A DNA stretch of 64,000 nucleotides from Sphingomonas sp. AOB5 (GCF_029433115.1 NZ_JARNTV010000006.1:60578-124577); one strand, 5' to 3'. Counted from the stretch's first letter, positions 47,126-55,528 are shown. The notes: generated from the letters alone by a model not told the origin. Program-made: numbers and translations.

Positions 47126-47308
47126 TCATTTCCTGACCGCGCCCAGCGCGATCGCCGCGGAGTCGAGCGAAAGCATCGACATCACGCACTGGGTCGTGGC
47201 CGCCTGGGAAAGTATCGCCGACTGATTCTGCTGATTGACCGCATTCTGCATTGCCAGCCCCATCGCGTGGGCAAGGTTGGTCTGCGTCGGACCTTGCGGA
47301 GCAGGCAT
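47126..47308 (-). CDS. RebB-like (killing-trait) small protein
   Basis: 60 aa from the ATG at 47308 with GGGGGA 8 nt upstream. It consists of the RebB core alone: TNLAHAMGLAMQNAVNQQNQ then SAILSQAATTQCVMSML. The A-G-L-A-x-x-N-A and QAATT blocks align with the N-terminal domain of the next gene. The two genes are 49 bp apart and probably co-transcribed. R-body operons usually hold several such genes plus rebC/rebD and a regulator; none is visible here. Confidence 0.72.
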   Translation of the reverse strand: MPAPQGPTQTNLAHAMGLAMQNAVNQQNQSAILSQAATTQCVMSMLSLDSAAIALGAVRK

Positions 47309-47434
47309 AAGAAATCCCCCGGAAAAAGCCTCCGGAAGATAGCAGCGCCTGTGCTGGCGGCTAGCGGGCATCCATGCCGAAATGGCGCGATCGGCCCCCG
47401 CCCTGCGGAGGCCGCGCGTTTCCGAAGTTCGGGA

Positions 47435-48838
47435 TCAGTCGCCGGTCAGGATGCGGTCGACCAGCTGCTTCACCGTTGGCACGAACCCGTTCGAATAGAA
47501 GGGATCGCGCTTGAAGTTGTAAGCCGCATGGCCCGCGAACATCAGATTCTCGTCGGTCGGGCCGCCATGGGCGATGTCCTGCAACGTCTTCTGGATGCAG
47601 AAGCTGCGCGGATCGGCCAGGCGACCGGTCGAGTTGGTCTCGGTGTCCGCCCAGCTTGAGAAAGCGCACTGGCTGAGGCAGCCCATGCAGTCCTTCTGGT
47701 CCTTGCGGATGATGTCGACTTCGCTGGGCGTCTCGAACACCAGCGTGTTGTCCGGCGTCTTCAACGCGGTGGTGAAGCCCAGGCCATACCATTCGCGCGC
47801 GCGCAGCAGGTCGTTGCGGGTCACCCAGAAATTCTTGCCCTTCACGCCCACGTCGAGCTGGAAGGTGTGATCCCCCGCATGCTCGGTCGAATAGGCGATC
47901 TGGCGTTCGCTGCGCGCTTCCAGGCTGCGCAGGAACGGGTTCTTGACCGCGCTGGAATAGAAGCCCGTCGGCGAGAAACGGTGCAGCAGCACTTCGCCTT
48001 CCTCGATCTGGGTCAGCTTGTCCTTCCAGCCGTTCGGGATCGGGCTTTCCTGTGTCAGCAGCGGACGCGTGCCAAACTGGAAGACGATCTGGCCCAGCTC
48101 CGGATTGTCGATCCAGTCGTTCCAGTCGCGCAGATACCAGACGCCGCCGGCCATCACGATCGGCACGCTGTCCGGAATGCCGCCTTCGCGCATCACGTCG
48201 CGCAGTTCCTTGACGCGCGGATAGGGATCCTGCGGCTTCAGCGGGTCCTCGGCATTGGACAGGCCGTTATGCCCGCCTGCCAGCCACGGATCCTCATAAA
48301 CCACCGCCGCCAGCCATTCCGCAGCCTTCGAATAGGCACGCTTCCACAGCGCGCGGAAAGCGCGGCCGGAGCTGACGATGGGCAGATAGTTGACGTTGTA
48401 CGACGCCGCGATCTCGGAAAGCTTGTAGGGCATGCCCGCGCCGCAGGTGACTCCGGTCACCATCCCGCGCGTCCGCTCCAGAACGCCGTGCAGCACCCGC
48501 TGCGCGCCGCCCATTTCCCACAGCACGTTGATGTTGATCGCGCCCTTGCCATTGGCGATCTCGAATGCCTTCTTGACCTGCTGGACTGCGCCTTCGATCG
48601 CGTACTGGACCAGTTCCTCATGCCGCTCGCGGCGGGTGAGCGCGTGGTAGATCTGCGGGATGATCTTGCCCTCGGCGTCATAGCTGTCGGCGTTGACCGC
48701 GCTGACCGTGCCGATGCCGCCCGCGGCAGCCCAGGCGCCGGCGCTGGCATGGTTGGTCGCTGCGACGCCCTTGCCGCCCTCGACCAGCGGCCAAACCTCG
48801 CGGCCGCCGTACATGATGGGCTTAAGACCCTTGAACAC
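47435..48838 (-). CDS. nitronate monooxygenase-like flavoprotein with Cys-rich extension
   Basis: 467 aa. The body is a TIM barrel of the NPD/YrpB family, with an FMN-site GGIGTVSAV near the start, the INVLWEMGG region and IVMAGGVWYLRDW. The C-terminal third goes beyond the usual 320-380 aa and has DCMGCLSQCAFSSW, a C-x2-C-x3-C group, and another Cys at SFCIQK. These could bind a metal or an iron-sulphur cluster. It would oxidise a nitroalkane, an enoyl compound or similar with FMN. Monocistronic. Confidence 0.82.
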   Translation of the reverse strand: MFKGLKPIMYGGREVWPLVEGGKGVAATNHASAGAWAAAGGIGTVSAVNADSYDAEGKIIPQIYHALTRRERHEELVQYAIEGAVQQVKKAFEIANGKGAININVLWEMGGAQRVLHGVLERTRGMVTGVTCGAGMPYKLSEIAASYNVNYLPIVSSGRAFRALWKRAYSKAAEWLAAVVYEDPWLAGGHNGLSNAEDPLKPQDPYPRVKELRDVMREGGIPDSVPIVMAGGVWYLRDWNDWIDNPELGQIVFQFGTRPLLTQESPIPNGWKDKLTQIEEGEVLLHRFSPTGFYSSAVKNPFLRSLEARSERQIAYSTEHAGDHTFQLDVGVKGKNFWVTRNDLLRAREWYGLGFTTALKTPDNTLVFETPSEVDIIRKDQKDCMGCLSQCAFSSWADTETNSTGRLADPRSFCIQKTLQDIAHGGPTDENLMFAGHAAYNFKRDPFYSNGFVPTVKQLVDRILTGD

Positions 48839-48904
48839 AGTTCCTCCAACCTAAAACGCGCGCGACGCTAGACGCATCGGCGCTGGGAATCGAGCAGTTT
48901 AACG

Positions 48905-50035
48905 TCAGCCGAGGATTCCCGGCCTGCCCATCGCCTCGCCATAGAGCGCCGCATAGGCGCGGATCATATCGGCTTCGCCGAACAACGCGCGAGCGCGCTC
49001 CTGGTTCGCCTTGCCGACATGCTTCGCCCCGTCGGGATGCTGCGCCAGTACCTCGATGCGGTCGCGGAACAGCACGGCGCTGCGCTCGGGCGAAAGATAC
49101 TTGCGATTTTCCTCCGCCACCATCTGCGGAATATCCCCTACGGTGGAGGCAACCACCGGCAGCCCCGCCGCCATCGCCTCGATCACCGAAATCGGCGCCT
49201 GCTCGCTCAGCGAAGTCAGCGCGAAGATGTCGAACAGCCCGACATAGCGATGCGGATCGGGCAGGAATCCGGGCATCAGCACCTTGCCTTCCAATGCCAT
49301 CGCCTTCACCGTCGCTTCGATGGCGGCCCGCTCCGGCCCCTCGCCGACGATCACCAGCTTCATCCGCGAACTCATGCCGGCCACCGCCGTCACCAGCAGC
49401 GGCAGGTCCTTCACCGGACGCAGCCCCGCCAGCGTGCCGATCACCGTCTCGCCGGGCTTCTTCTCAAACCCCGGGATCGCCTTGGGGTCGGGCTTCTTCG
49501 CGTACAGCTCGGTGCGGATGCCGTTGGGGATGCGCCGCAGCCGGTCGGCGCCGATGCCCCAATGCTGTTTCGCAATGCCTTCCAGCACGGTCGAGGGCAC
49601 CACCAGCGCGTTCGCGGCCTTCAGCGCGATCTTGCGGTACATGTTGCGCATCGGGTTCAGCCGGGTCGCCTCGTCGGCGTTGAACCCGTCCTCGTGATGC
49701 ACGATCGGCGGCGCGCCCTTGCCGAACACGCGCGCAGCCATCGCCCCGTCGATCGCGCCCCAATTATAGGTCAGCACCAGATCGAAGCGCCGCATGTAGC
49801 GCGCGATATCCTCGTACCGCTTGACCGAGGGCCGCCCGGTCAGCGGCGGCGGATCCTGCGCGACTTCGTACTTGATACCCTTGTCGATCGCATCGCGCGC
49901 GGCAAGCTGGTCCGGCATCGCCGAAACGATGGTATGCCGCGCCCGGTCGCCGAACGCGTTCATCAGCCGGACGGCACGCGCTTCCTTACCGCCAAGGTTG
50001 AAGGTCGAATGGAGGTGAAGGATGTGAATGGGCAT
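48905..50035 (-). CDS. glycosyltransferase family 4 protein
   Basis: 376 aa. The N-terminal half has a GT-B acceptor start LHLHSTFNLGGKEARAVR. The C-terminal half has IGTLAGLRPVKDLPLL, the LVIVGEGPERAAIEATVKAM block and the nucleotide-sugar motif EQAPISVIEAMAAGLPVVAS with the E-x7-E pattern. It transfers a sugar from an activated donor, probably in exopolysaccharide or lipid glycosylation. No neighbouring polysaccharide genes; the hydrolase gene lies 14 bp upstream in the same direction. Confidence 0.92.
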   Translation of the reverse strand: MPIHILHLHSTFNLGGKEARAVRLMNAFGDRARHTIVSAMPDQLAARDAIDKGIKYEVAQDPPPLTGRPSVKRYEDIARYMRRFDLVLTYNWGAIDGAMAARVFGKGAPPIVHHEDGFNADEATRLNPMRNMYRKIALKAANALVVPSTVLEGIAKQHWGIGADRLRRIPNGIRTELYAKKPDPKAIPGFEKKPGETVIGTLAGLRPVKDLPLLVTAVAGMSSRMKLVIVGEGPERAAIEATVKAMALEGKVLMPGFLPDPHRYVGLFDIFALTSLSEQAPISVIEAMAAGLPVVASTVGDIPQMVAEENRKYLSPERSAVLFRDRIEVLAQHPDGAKHVGKANQERARALFGEADMIRAYAALYGEAMGRPGILG

Positions 50036-50049
50036 CGTGGCGGGGTGCT

Positions 50050-50943
50050 TTAGGCGACAGTCTTCGGTTTCGCCACCTTGGCCAGCAACTTGTCGATCGC
50101 CTTCACCACCTCAGGCTCCTCCAGCGTCGGCGCGTGGCCGGTATCCGCTACCGTCACCAGCGCCGATCCGGGGACCCGCGCGATCATCTTGTCCGCGGTC
50201 GCCGCGCTCAGGATATCCGATCGCGCGCCGCGGACGACCAGCAGCGGCTTGCCCTTCAGCCCGTCCAGCGTCGGCCACATGTCCGGCCCCGCCTCGTTGC
50301 CCGGCACGCGGAATGGCTCGGCGATCTTCATATCGTAATCCAGCACGATCCGGCCCGAGCTGTTCAGCCGGTACAGCCGCTTGGCCATCTTCAGCCAGTC
50401 CTCGACCCCGAAACCGGGATAGACGTCCGCATTCCCCTCCTGAACGCCCCGCGCCGCGTGCATCCAGGTCGGGTGCTGCACCGCCTTGCCGACATAGGTG
50501 CGGATCCGCGCCAGCCCGCCGGGTTCCAGATCCGGGCCGACATCGTTGAGCACCGCCCCCGCCAGCTTCGCGCCGTCGGTCGCCGCGATCAGCATCGTCA
50601 CGATCCCGCCCAGCGAGGTGCCCACCGCCACGAACTTGTCGATCTTCAGTTCGTCGATCAGCGCGTCGACGTCCTGCAGATAGGTCAGCGGGACATAGGT
50701 CATCGGGTCCTTGGCGAACGCGCTTTCGCCACGCCCGCGAAACTCGACCAGGATCACGCGCCACTCGCCCGCCAGCCGCTCGGCCAGTCCTTCATAGTCG
50801 CGCACGTTGCGGGTCAGGCCGGGGAAGCAGATTATCGGCGGCCGGTCTTCGCGCCCCGGATAGTCGCGATAATGCAGCCGCAGTCCGTCCTTGGACCACC
50901 AATATCCGTCGGAATAGCCATTCAGGTTGCGCCGTTCGCCCAT
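50050..50943 (-). CDS. alpha/beta hydrolase
   Basis: 297 aa from the ATG at 50943. The oxyanion region PPIICFPGLTRNVRDYEGLA is followed by the nucleophile elbow AVGTSLGGIVTM (Ser), the acid in LLVVRGARSDILSA and the His in VADTGHAPTLEEPE. The catalytic triad is therefore complete. Substrate unknown (ester, epoxide or C-C bond). It ends 14 bp before the glycosyltransferase gene and is only 18 bp from the divergent SelO start, so the two promoters must lie inside the opposite gene or overlap. Confidence 0.92.
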   Translation of the reverse strand: MGERRNLNGYSDGYWWSKDGLRLHYRDYPGREDRPPIICFPGLTRNVRDYEGLAERLAGEWRVILVEFRGRGESAFAKDPMTYVPLTYLQDVDALIDELKIDKFVAVGTSLGGIVTMLIAATDGAKLAGAVLNDVGPDLEPGGLARIRTYVGKAVQHPTWMHAARGVQEGNADVYPGFGVEDWLKMAKRLYRLNSSGRIVLDYDMKIAEPFRVPGNEAGPDMWPTLDGLKGKPLLVVRGARSDILSAATADKMIARVPGSALVTVADTGHAPTLEEPEVVKAIDKLLAKVAKPKTVA

Positions 50944-50961
50944 CGCTCCCCATATCGCTGT

Positions 50962-52299
50962 ATGCACTTCTCTCCGCAACAGGCGATCCTCACTCTGGGC
51001 GATCCGTTTTACGATCCGGTCGCCCCGGCCGATTTTCCCCAGACGATCCTGCGCTTCCGTAATGACCGCGCGGCGGCGACGGTCGGCCTCGAAACCCTGA
51101 CCGACGCGCAATGGATCGCGCATTTCGGCCGTTTCCAGCCATTCGAGGGCAGCCTGCCCCGCCCACTGGCGCTGCGTTATCACGGTCATCAGTTCCGCTC
51201 GTACAATCCGGATATCGGCGACGGCCGCGGCTTCCTGTTCGCCCAGATGCGCGACGAAGCGGGCCGGCTGATGGATTTCGGCACCAAGGGATCGGGCCAG
51301 ACGCCCTACAGCCGCTTCGGCGATGGCCGCCTGACCCTGAAAGGCGGCGTGCGCGAAATCCTCGCCACCGAAATGCTTCAGGCACTCGGCGTGAACACCT
51401 CGAAGAGTTTCTCGCTGATCGAAACCGGCGAAGCGCTCCATCGTGGCGACGAGCCCTCCCCCACCCGCTCCGCGGTGCTGGTCCGGCTCAGCCACAGCCA
51501 TGTCCGCATCGGCGTGTTCCAGCGGCTGGCGTACGAGAAGGACGCGGAGTCGATGCGAGCGCTGGTCGCCTATGTCCTCGCCAATCTCCATGGCAGCGAA
51601 GGTGGTCCGGTCGAACTCCTCCAAGGCGCCATCACACGCTGCGCCGACCTGGCCGCCAGCTACATGGTCGCCGGTTTCGTCCATGGCGTGCTCAATACCG
51701 ATAATATCAACATCACCGGCGAGAGTTTCGATTACGGCCCATGGCGCTTCACCCCCGAATGGGACCCCGGCTTCACCGCCGCCTATTTCGATCATGCCGG
51801 CCTCTATTCCTTCGGCCGCCAGCCCGAGGCGCTATACTGGAATGTGATGCAGCTTGCCGCGGCCCTGCGGCTGGTCAGCGACGAAGCGCCGCTGATCGCC
51901 GCGCTCGACAGCTTCCCCGATGCCTATGAGACCGCGCTGACCGCCGCGATGCTGCGTCGCCTGGGCCTCGCCCCCACGCCGCTGGCCAATCCCGCCGCAC
52001 TGGTCCTCGCAATCGACGGCACATTGCGCGAGACGAAAATGCCGATCGACCGCTTCTTCTTCGAAAGCTTCGGCGGCAACGCACCCGAAGGCCCGGCATT
52101 CGACGAAATCCGCCGCCTGATCGCGGATTTCGTGCCGGCGCGAACCCGCGACCATCCCTATTGGTCGGACGCCCAACCCTGCTCGATGCACATCGAGGAA
52201 GTCGAAGCGATCTGGTCCGCCATCGACGAACGCGACGACTGGGGTCCGCTCCACGACAAGGTCGCGGCGATCCGGCGCATGGGAGAGGCACTCGCCTAA
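50962..52299 (+). CDS. selO: SelO/YdiU family protein adenylyltransferase (short form)
   Basis: 445 aa from the ATG at 50962. The pseudokinase-like fold shows GTKGSGQTPYSRFGDGRLTLKG split across the nucleotide loop, and the inverted-kinase motif HGVLNTDNINI followed by DYGPW. SelO moves AMP from ATP to Ser, Thr or Tyr of target proteins under oxidative stress. Usual members have 480-520 residues and many carry a redox-active C-terminal Cys (or Sec) motif; this one ends ADAQPCSMHI...MGEALA-type without a typical C-x-x-x tail. The N-terminal domain is intact. Confidence 0.92.
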   Translation: MHFSPQQAILTLGDPFYDPVAPADFPQTILRFRNDRAAATVGLETLTDAQWIAHFGRFQPFEGSLPRPLALRYHGHQFRSYNPDIGDGRGFLFAQMRDEAGRLMDFGTKGSGQTPYSRFGDGRLTLKGGVREILATEMLQALGVNTSKSFSLIETGEALHRGDEPSPTRSAVLVRLSHSHVRIGVFQRLAYEKDAESMRALVAYVLANLHGSEGGPVELLQGAITRCADLAASYMVAGFVHGVLNTDNINITGESFDYGPWRFTPEWDPGFTAAYFDHAGLYSFGRQPEALYWNVMQLAAALRLVSDEAPLIAALDSFPDAYETALTAAMLRRLGLAPTPLANPAALVLAIDGTLRETKMPIDRFFFESFGGNAPEGPAFDEIRRLIADFVPARTRDHPYWSDAQPCSMHIEEVEAIWSAIDERDDWGPLHDKVAAIRRMGEALA

Positions 52300-52383
52300 A
52301 TCCCCGTTTTGGGGGTGTGGCGTATCGTTTCGTTTTGGTGCAATAGCCCGCAACTACCTCTGAAAGCCGAATACCAGAACCGA

Positions 52384-53799
52384 ATGCCCGGCCAGGAAAT
52401 CTTCTCGACCGAACCCGCGACCGGCGCCGTCCTGTGGCGTCAACGTGCCGGCGATGCCGACACCGAAGTCGCGCATGCACGCCGCAGCTGGGCCGAATGG
52501 GCCGCACGGCCCTTCGCCTATCGGGTCGAAGCACTGCGCCGCTTCGCCAATGTGGTGCGGCAGAAGTCGGACGCTTTCACCGACCTGCTCGCGCGTGAGA
52601 CCGGCAAGCCGATCTGGGAAGCCCGCACCGAGGTCGAGAGCGTCATCGCCAAGGTCGATATCTCGATCGCCGCCTATTCGCAGCGCACCGGCCAGACCCG
52701 CATCGAAGCGCCGATGAACACCCGCGTCGCCCTGCGTCACAAGCCGCATGGCGTGCTCGCGGTGCTCGGCCCCTATAATTTCCCGGCGCATCTGCCCAAC
52801 GGCCACATCGTCCCCGCCCTGCTCGCGGGCAATGCGGTGATCTTCAAGCCCTCGGAAAAGACGCCGGCCAGCGGCGCGTTCCTGATCGATTGCTATCACG
52901 CCGCGGGCATTCCCGAAGGTTGTGTCCGTCTGCTGATCGGCGGCCCGGACGAAGGCAAGGCGCTCGCCAGCCATCCCGATATCGACGGGCTGCTGTTCAC
53001 CGGTTCCGCAAACACCGGAATCGCGCTCAATCGCCAGTTCGCCACGCGCCCGGAAAAGATCCTCGCGCTCGAAATGGGCGGCAACAATCCGATCATCGTG
53101 TGGAACACGCCCGATCTCTATTCGGCCGCGGTCCTGATCGTGCAGTCGGCTTTCACCACCGCGGGCCAGCGATGCACCGCCGCGCGCCGCCTGATCGTCG
53201 ACCAGAAGCTCTATGAGCCGCTGATGATCGAAGTAAACAAGCTGGTCGGCCGCCTGATCATCGGCGAACCCCATGCCGATCCCCAGCCCTTCATGGGGCC
53301 GGTGATCGACAACGACACCGCCGACATGCTGACCGAGAGCTTCCTGACGCTCTCCACCATGGGCGGCCGCCCGCTGCGCCACATGGAGCGCCCGATCGAG
53401 GGCCGTCCGTTCCTGACCCCCGGCCTGATCGACATGACCGGCGCGCGGGAAGCCCCCGATGTCGAGCTGTTCGGCCCGATCCTGCAGGTCTATCGCAAGG
53501 ATACGTTCGAAGAAGCGATCGTCGAGGCGAACAACACCCGCTACGGCCTCTCGGCCAGCCTCGTGAGCCAGGACCCCAAGCTCTACGACCAGTTCTGGGC
53601 CAATATCCGCGCCGGCATCGTCAACTGGAACCGCCCGACCAACGGTGCATCCAGCTCGGCCCCGTTCGGCGGCGTCGGCTGGTCCGGCAACCACCGCCCC
53701 AGCGCCTTCTACGCCGCGGATTACTGCGCCTATCCGGTGGTGTCATCGGAAGCGGACCAGGCCCGAGCCTCGATGGGCGTGGGGTTGCGGGACGCGTAA
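52384..53799 (+). CDS. astD: succinylglutamate-semialdehyde dehydrogenase
   Basis: 471 aa from the ATG at 52384. The cofactor site VLGPYNFPAHLPNGHIVPAL, general base Glu in LALEMGGNNPIIVW and the catalytic Cys in TTAGQRCTAARRL are in place. The MGGNNP block with Asn residues is typical of AstD. It oxidises N-succinylglutamate semialdehyde, the fourth step of the AST arginine pathway. No other ast genes are in the window, so the operon is either split or the enzyme serves another semialdehyde. Confidence 0.93.
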   Translation: MPGQEIFSTEPATGAVLWRQRAGDADTEVAHARRSWAEWAARPFAYRVEALRRFANVVRQKSDAFTDLLARETGKPIWEARTEVESVIAKVDISIAAYSQRTGQTRIEAPMNTRVALRHKPHGVLAVLGPYNFPAHLPNGHIVPALLAGNAVIFKPSEKTPASGAFLIDCYHAAGIPEGCVRLLIGGPDEGKALASHPDIDGLLFTGSANTGIALNRQFATRPEKILALEMGGNNPIIVWNTPDLYSAAVLIVQSAFTTAGQRCTAARRLIVDQKLYEPLMIEVNKLVGRLIIGEPHADPQPFMGPVIDNDTADMLTESFLTLSTMGGRPLRHMERPIEGRPFLTPGLIDMTGAREAPDVELFGPILQVYRKDTFEEAIVEANNTRYGLSASLVSQDPKLYDQFWANIRAGIVNWNRPTNGASSSAPFGGVGWSGNHRPSAFYAADYCAYPVVSSEADQARASMGVGLRDA

Positions 53800-53851
53800 A
53801 AATCCTCCCCCGGAGGGGGAGGTGGCAGCGAAGCTGACGGAGGGGGAAGCG
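53800..53851 (+). repeat. repeat copy A, upstream of the DUF559 gene
   Basis: The sequence begins AATCCTCCCCCGGAGGGGGA (a palindrome) and ends CTGACGGAGGGGGAAGC. It matches copy B at 54206-54260 at almost every base, apart from two single-base insertions and one palindrome base. It begins right after the astD stop, and its GGAGGGGGAA provides the ribosome site of the DUF559 gene, whose ATG follows at 53852. Confidence 0.85.
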
Positions 53852-54199
53852 ATGCAGCTGAGTGGACCCCGACCGACGATCCAGAAGGCCAAGAAACTCC
53901 GCGCCGGGATGACGCTGCCGGAGGTGTTGCTATGGCAAGCGCTCCGCAAGCGTCCCGGCGGCTTGAAGTTCCGCCGCCAACACCCCGCCGGACCCTATAT
54001 CCTCGATTTCTACTGCGACACCGTCCGCCTCTGCGTCGAAATCGATGGCGAGGCGCATGATCGCGGCGACCGCCCGCAACGCGACGAAGCGCGTGACGAT
54101 TGGCTCGCGCGGAAACGGGTCCGAACCCTGCGCATTCCAGCGCGCGAGATCCTCGCCGATCTGGACGCCGTTGTCCGACACATCATCGATTTCGCCTAG
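53852..54199 (+). CDS. DUF559 endonuclease-like protein
   Basis: 115 aa from the ATG at 53852. It has the restriction-endonuclease-like core of the DUF559/Vsr group: Glu in TLPEVLLWQALR, then GLKFRRQHPAGPYILDFYC with the first catalytic Asp, and VEIDGEAHDRGD with the E-x-D pair. Active-site residues are therefore intact. Related proteins nick DNA in mismatch repair (Vsr). The gene is framed by copies A and B of one repeat in the same orientation, with an inverted copy C beyond. Its role is unknown; repeat maintenance or spread is a hypothesis. Confidence 0.9.
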   Translation: MQLSGPRPTIQKAKKLRAGMTLPEVLLWQALRKRPGGLKFRRQHPAGPYILDFYCDTVRLCVEIDGEAHDRGDRPQRDEARDDWLARKRVRTLRIPAREILADLDAVVRHIIDFA

Positions 54200-54205
54200 A
54201 ATGAC

Positions 54206-54330
54206 AAATCCTCCCCCAGAGGGGGAGGTGGCAGCCGAAGGCTGACGGAGGGGGAACGCCACGAGCGCCGTCGCCTGTGGCGTCCCCCTCCACCGCTTCG
54301 CGGTCCCCCTCCCCCTCCGGGTGAGGATTT
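54206..54330. repeat. repeat copies B and C (inverted pair) downstream of DUF559
   Basis: Copy B (54206-54260) repeats copy A. Copy C (54277-54330) is its degenerate inverse, ending in GGGTGAGGATTT. The facing ends GGGGGAACGCCAC and GTGGCGTCCCCC pair around a 14-nt loop, so the whole makes a stem of more than 50 bp with imperfections. It separates the DUF559 gene from the next transcription unit. Confidence 0.8.
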
Positions 54331-54388
54331 TCGCGGAGCCCCGAAGCCTTGAAATTTCCCTTTCCCGCGACAGCTTCCTGACAGGGTC

Positions 54389-54417
54389 TTGAAACTTTAA
54401 CACCCTCCCCCTAGTTT
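54389..54417 (+). promoter_or_regulatory. sigma-70-type promoter of the DUF465-Bax inhibitor unit
   Basis: TTGAAA (54389-54394), 17 bp, TAGTTT (54412-54417). The predicted start near 54424 leaves a leader of about 160 nt. Confidence 0.55.
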
Positions 54418-54423
54418 GATTCC

Positions 54424-54583
54424 TGCGGGACCGGGCCCCTCTGGCGGCTGCTTCACCTGAAGCGTCGTGATGTCGGACCGCATCGAGCAAGCTCGGTGCA
54501 TGGTTCGTTTTGGCTCCCAAGGCCCGAAAACCTCCTCACCACCGAACCGGCTCGATCGATGAACAATCGATGGAGTGGCTAGT
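54424..54583 (+). promoter_or_regulatory. structured leader, possible ybhL-type RNA
   Basis: The long leader has several small stems: GCTTC-ACCT-GAAGC at 54450-54463, CGAGC-AA-GCTCG further on, and ATCGAT-GAACA-ATCGAT at 54555-54571, which abuts the GGAG ribosome site of the DUF465 gene. The ybhL leader is a published alphaproteobacterial RNA element found upstream of YbhL/Bax-inhibitor genes, and the Bax-inhibitor gene here is second in the unit. I could not check the consensus, so the identity rests on position and structure. Confidence 0.5.
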
Positions 54584-54799
54584 ATGAGTGACCTGATCCA
54601 GCGCCTGGTTGCGGCGCACCAGATCCTGAACCGCGAGATCCGCCGCGAGCTTTCGCGTCGTCTCCCCGATCAGCTCCGGCTGAAGCGGCTCAAGAAGGAG
54701 CGCCTTGCGATCAAGGACCGCCTGTTCCGGCACTTCCCCGATGCAAGCGATATGAGACGCGTGATGCGTGTCGCGGTTGCCCGCGCGCGCAGCGCATAG
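54584..54799 (+). CDS. DUF465 (YdcH-like) protein
   Basis: 71 aa from the ATG at 54584. Almost all helical; the central RLKRLKKERLAIKDRLFR block is the DUF465 core. Highly basic (many Arg and Lys), so RNA, DNA or acidic protein binding is plausible. It lies 8 bp before the Bax inhibitor gene and behind the long leader. Function unknown in the family. Confidence 0.85.
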   Translation: MSDLIQRLVAAHQILNREIRRELSRRLPDQLRLKRLKKERLAIKDRLFRHFPDASDMRRVMRVAVARARSA

Positions 54800-54807
54800 G
54801 AGTCAAA

Positions 54808-55524
54808 ATGGAAAACCTTTCCCACTTCAACCGCAATGCCGCCGCCGGCGCGCAGGCCCGTTTCGACGAGGGCCTGCGCAAGCACATGCTCGGCATCTAC
54901 CGGAACATGGGTATCGGCCTGCTGGTCACGGCGCTCGTCTCGATGGGCATCGCCAGCTCGCCGGCCGCGCTCGCGCTCATCTTCGGCACGCCGCTGAAGT
55001 GGGTGGCGATGTTCGCCCCGCTCGCCTTCATCTTCTTCTTCCAGTTCCGGATCGAGAAGATGACCACCGCCGGCGCGCAGTTCGCCTTCTATGCCTTCGC
55101 CGCGGTGATGGGCGTGTCGATGGCCGCGATCTTCGTGGTCTATACCGCCACCAGCATCGCCAGCGCCTTCTTCGCCGCCTCGGCGATGTTCCTAGGCCTG
55201 AGCCTGTGGGGCTACACCACGAACCGTAACCTGACCGGTCTGGGCAACTTCCTGTTCATCGGCCTGCTCGCGGTGATCGGCGTCAGCCTGATCAACATCT
55301 TCATCGGCTCGTCGACGCTTCAGATCGTCGTCTCGGCGGTGGGTGTGCTGGTGTTCGCGGGCCTCACCGCCTGGGACACGCAGCGCCTGAAGAGCGAGTA
55401 CATCGCCTATGCCGGCCATGAGTCGATGGACAAGATGGCGATCATGGGCGCGCTGTCGCTCTATCTGAACCTGATCAACATGTTCCAGCTACTGCTGAGC
55501 CTGTTCGGTCAGCAGGAGGACTAA
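54808..55524 (+). CDS. Bax inhibitor-1/YccA family membrane protein
   Basis: 238 aa with seven hydrophobic segments. The family blocks FRIEKMTTAGAQFAFYAFA and the C-terminal GLTAWDTQRLKSEY are present, including the Asp residues (AWDTQ) that form the pH-sensing acid pair in the BsYetJ calcium-leak channel. Probable inner-membrane calcium or proton-linked leak and stress protein. It is between the DUF465 and zinc-finger genes, 4 bp before the latter. Confidence 0.94.
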   Translation: MENLSHFNRNAAAGAQARFDEGLRKHMLGIYRNMGIGLLVTALVSMGIASSPAALALIFGTPLKWVAMFAPLAFIFFFQFRIEKMTTAGAQFAFYAFAAVMGVSMAAIFVVYTATSIASAFFAASAMFLGLSLWGYTTNRNLTGLGNFLFIGLLAVIGVSLINIFIGSSTLQIVVSAVGVLVFAGLTAWDTQRLKSEYIAYAGHESMDKMAIMGALSLYLNLINMFQLLLSLFGQQED

Positions 55525-55528
55525 AACC

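Noticed and set aside
46453..47308. Functional R-body operon
   Set aside because: Only two RebB-like genes; other structural and regulatory reb genes are not nearby, so only family resemblance is claimed.
52384..53799. Arginine succinyltransferase (AST) operon
   Set aside because: Only the dehydrogenase is present; neighbours belong to other functions.
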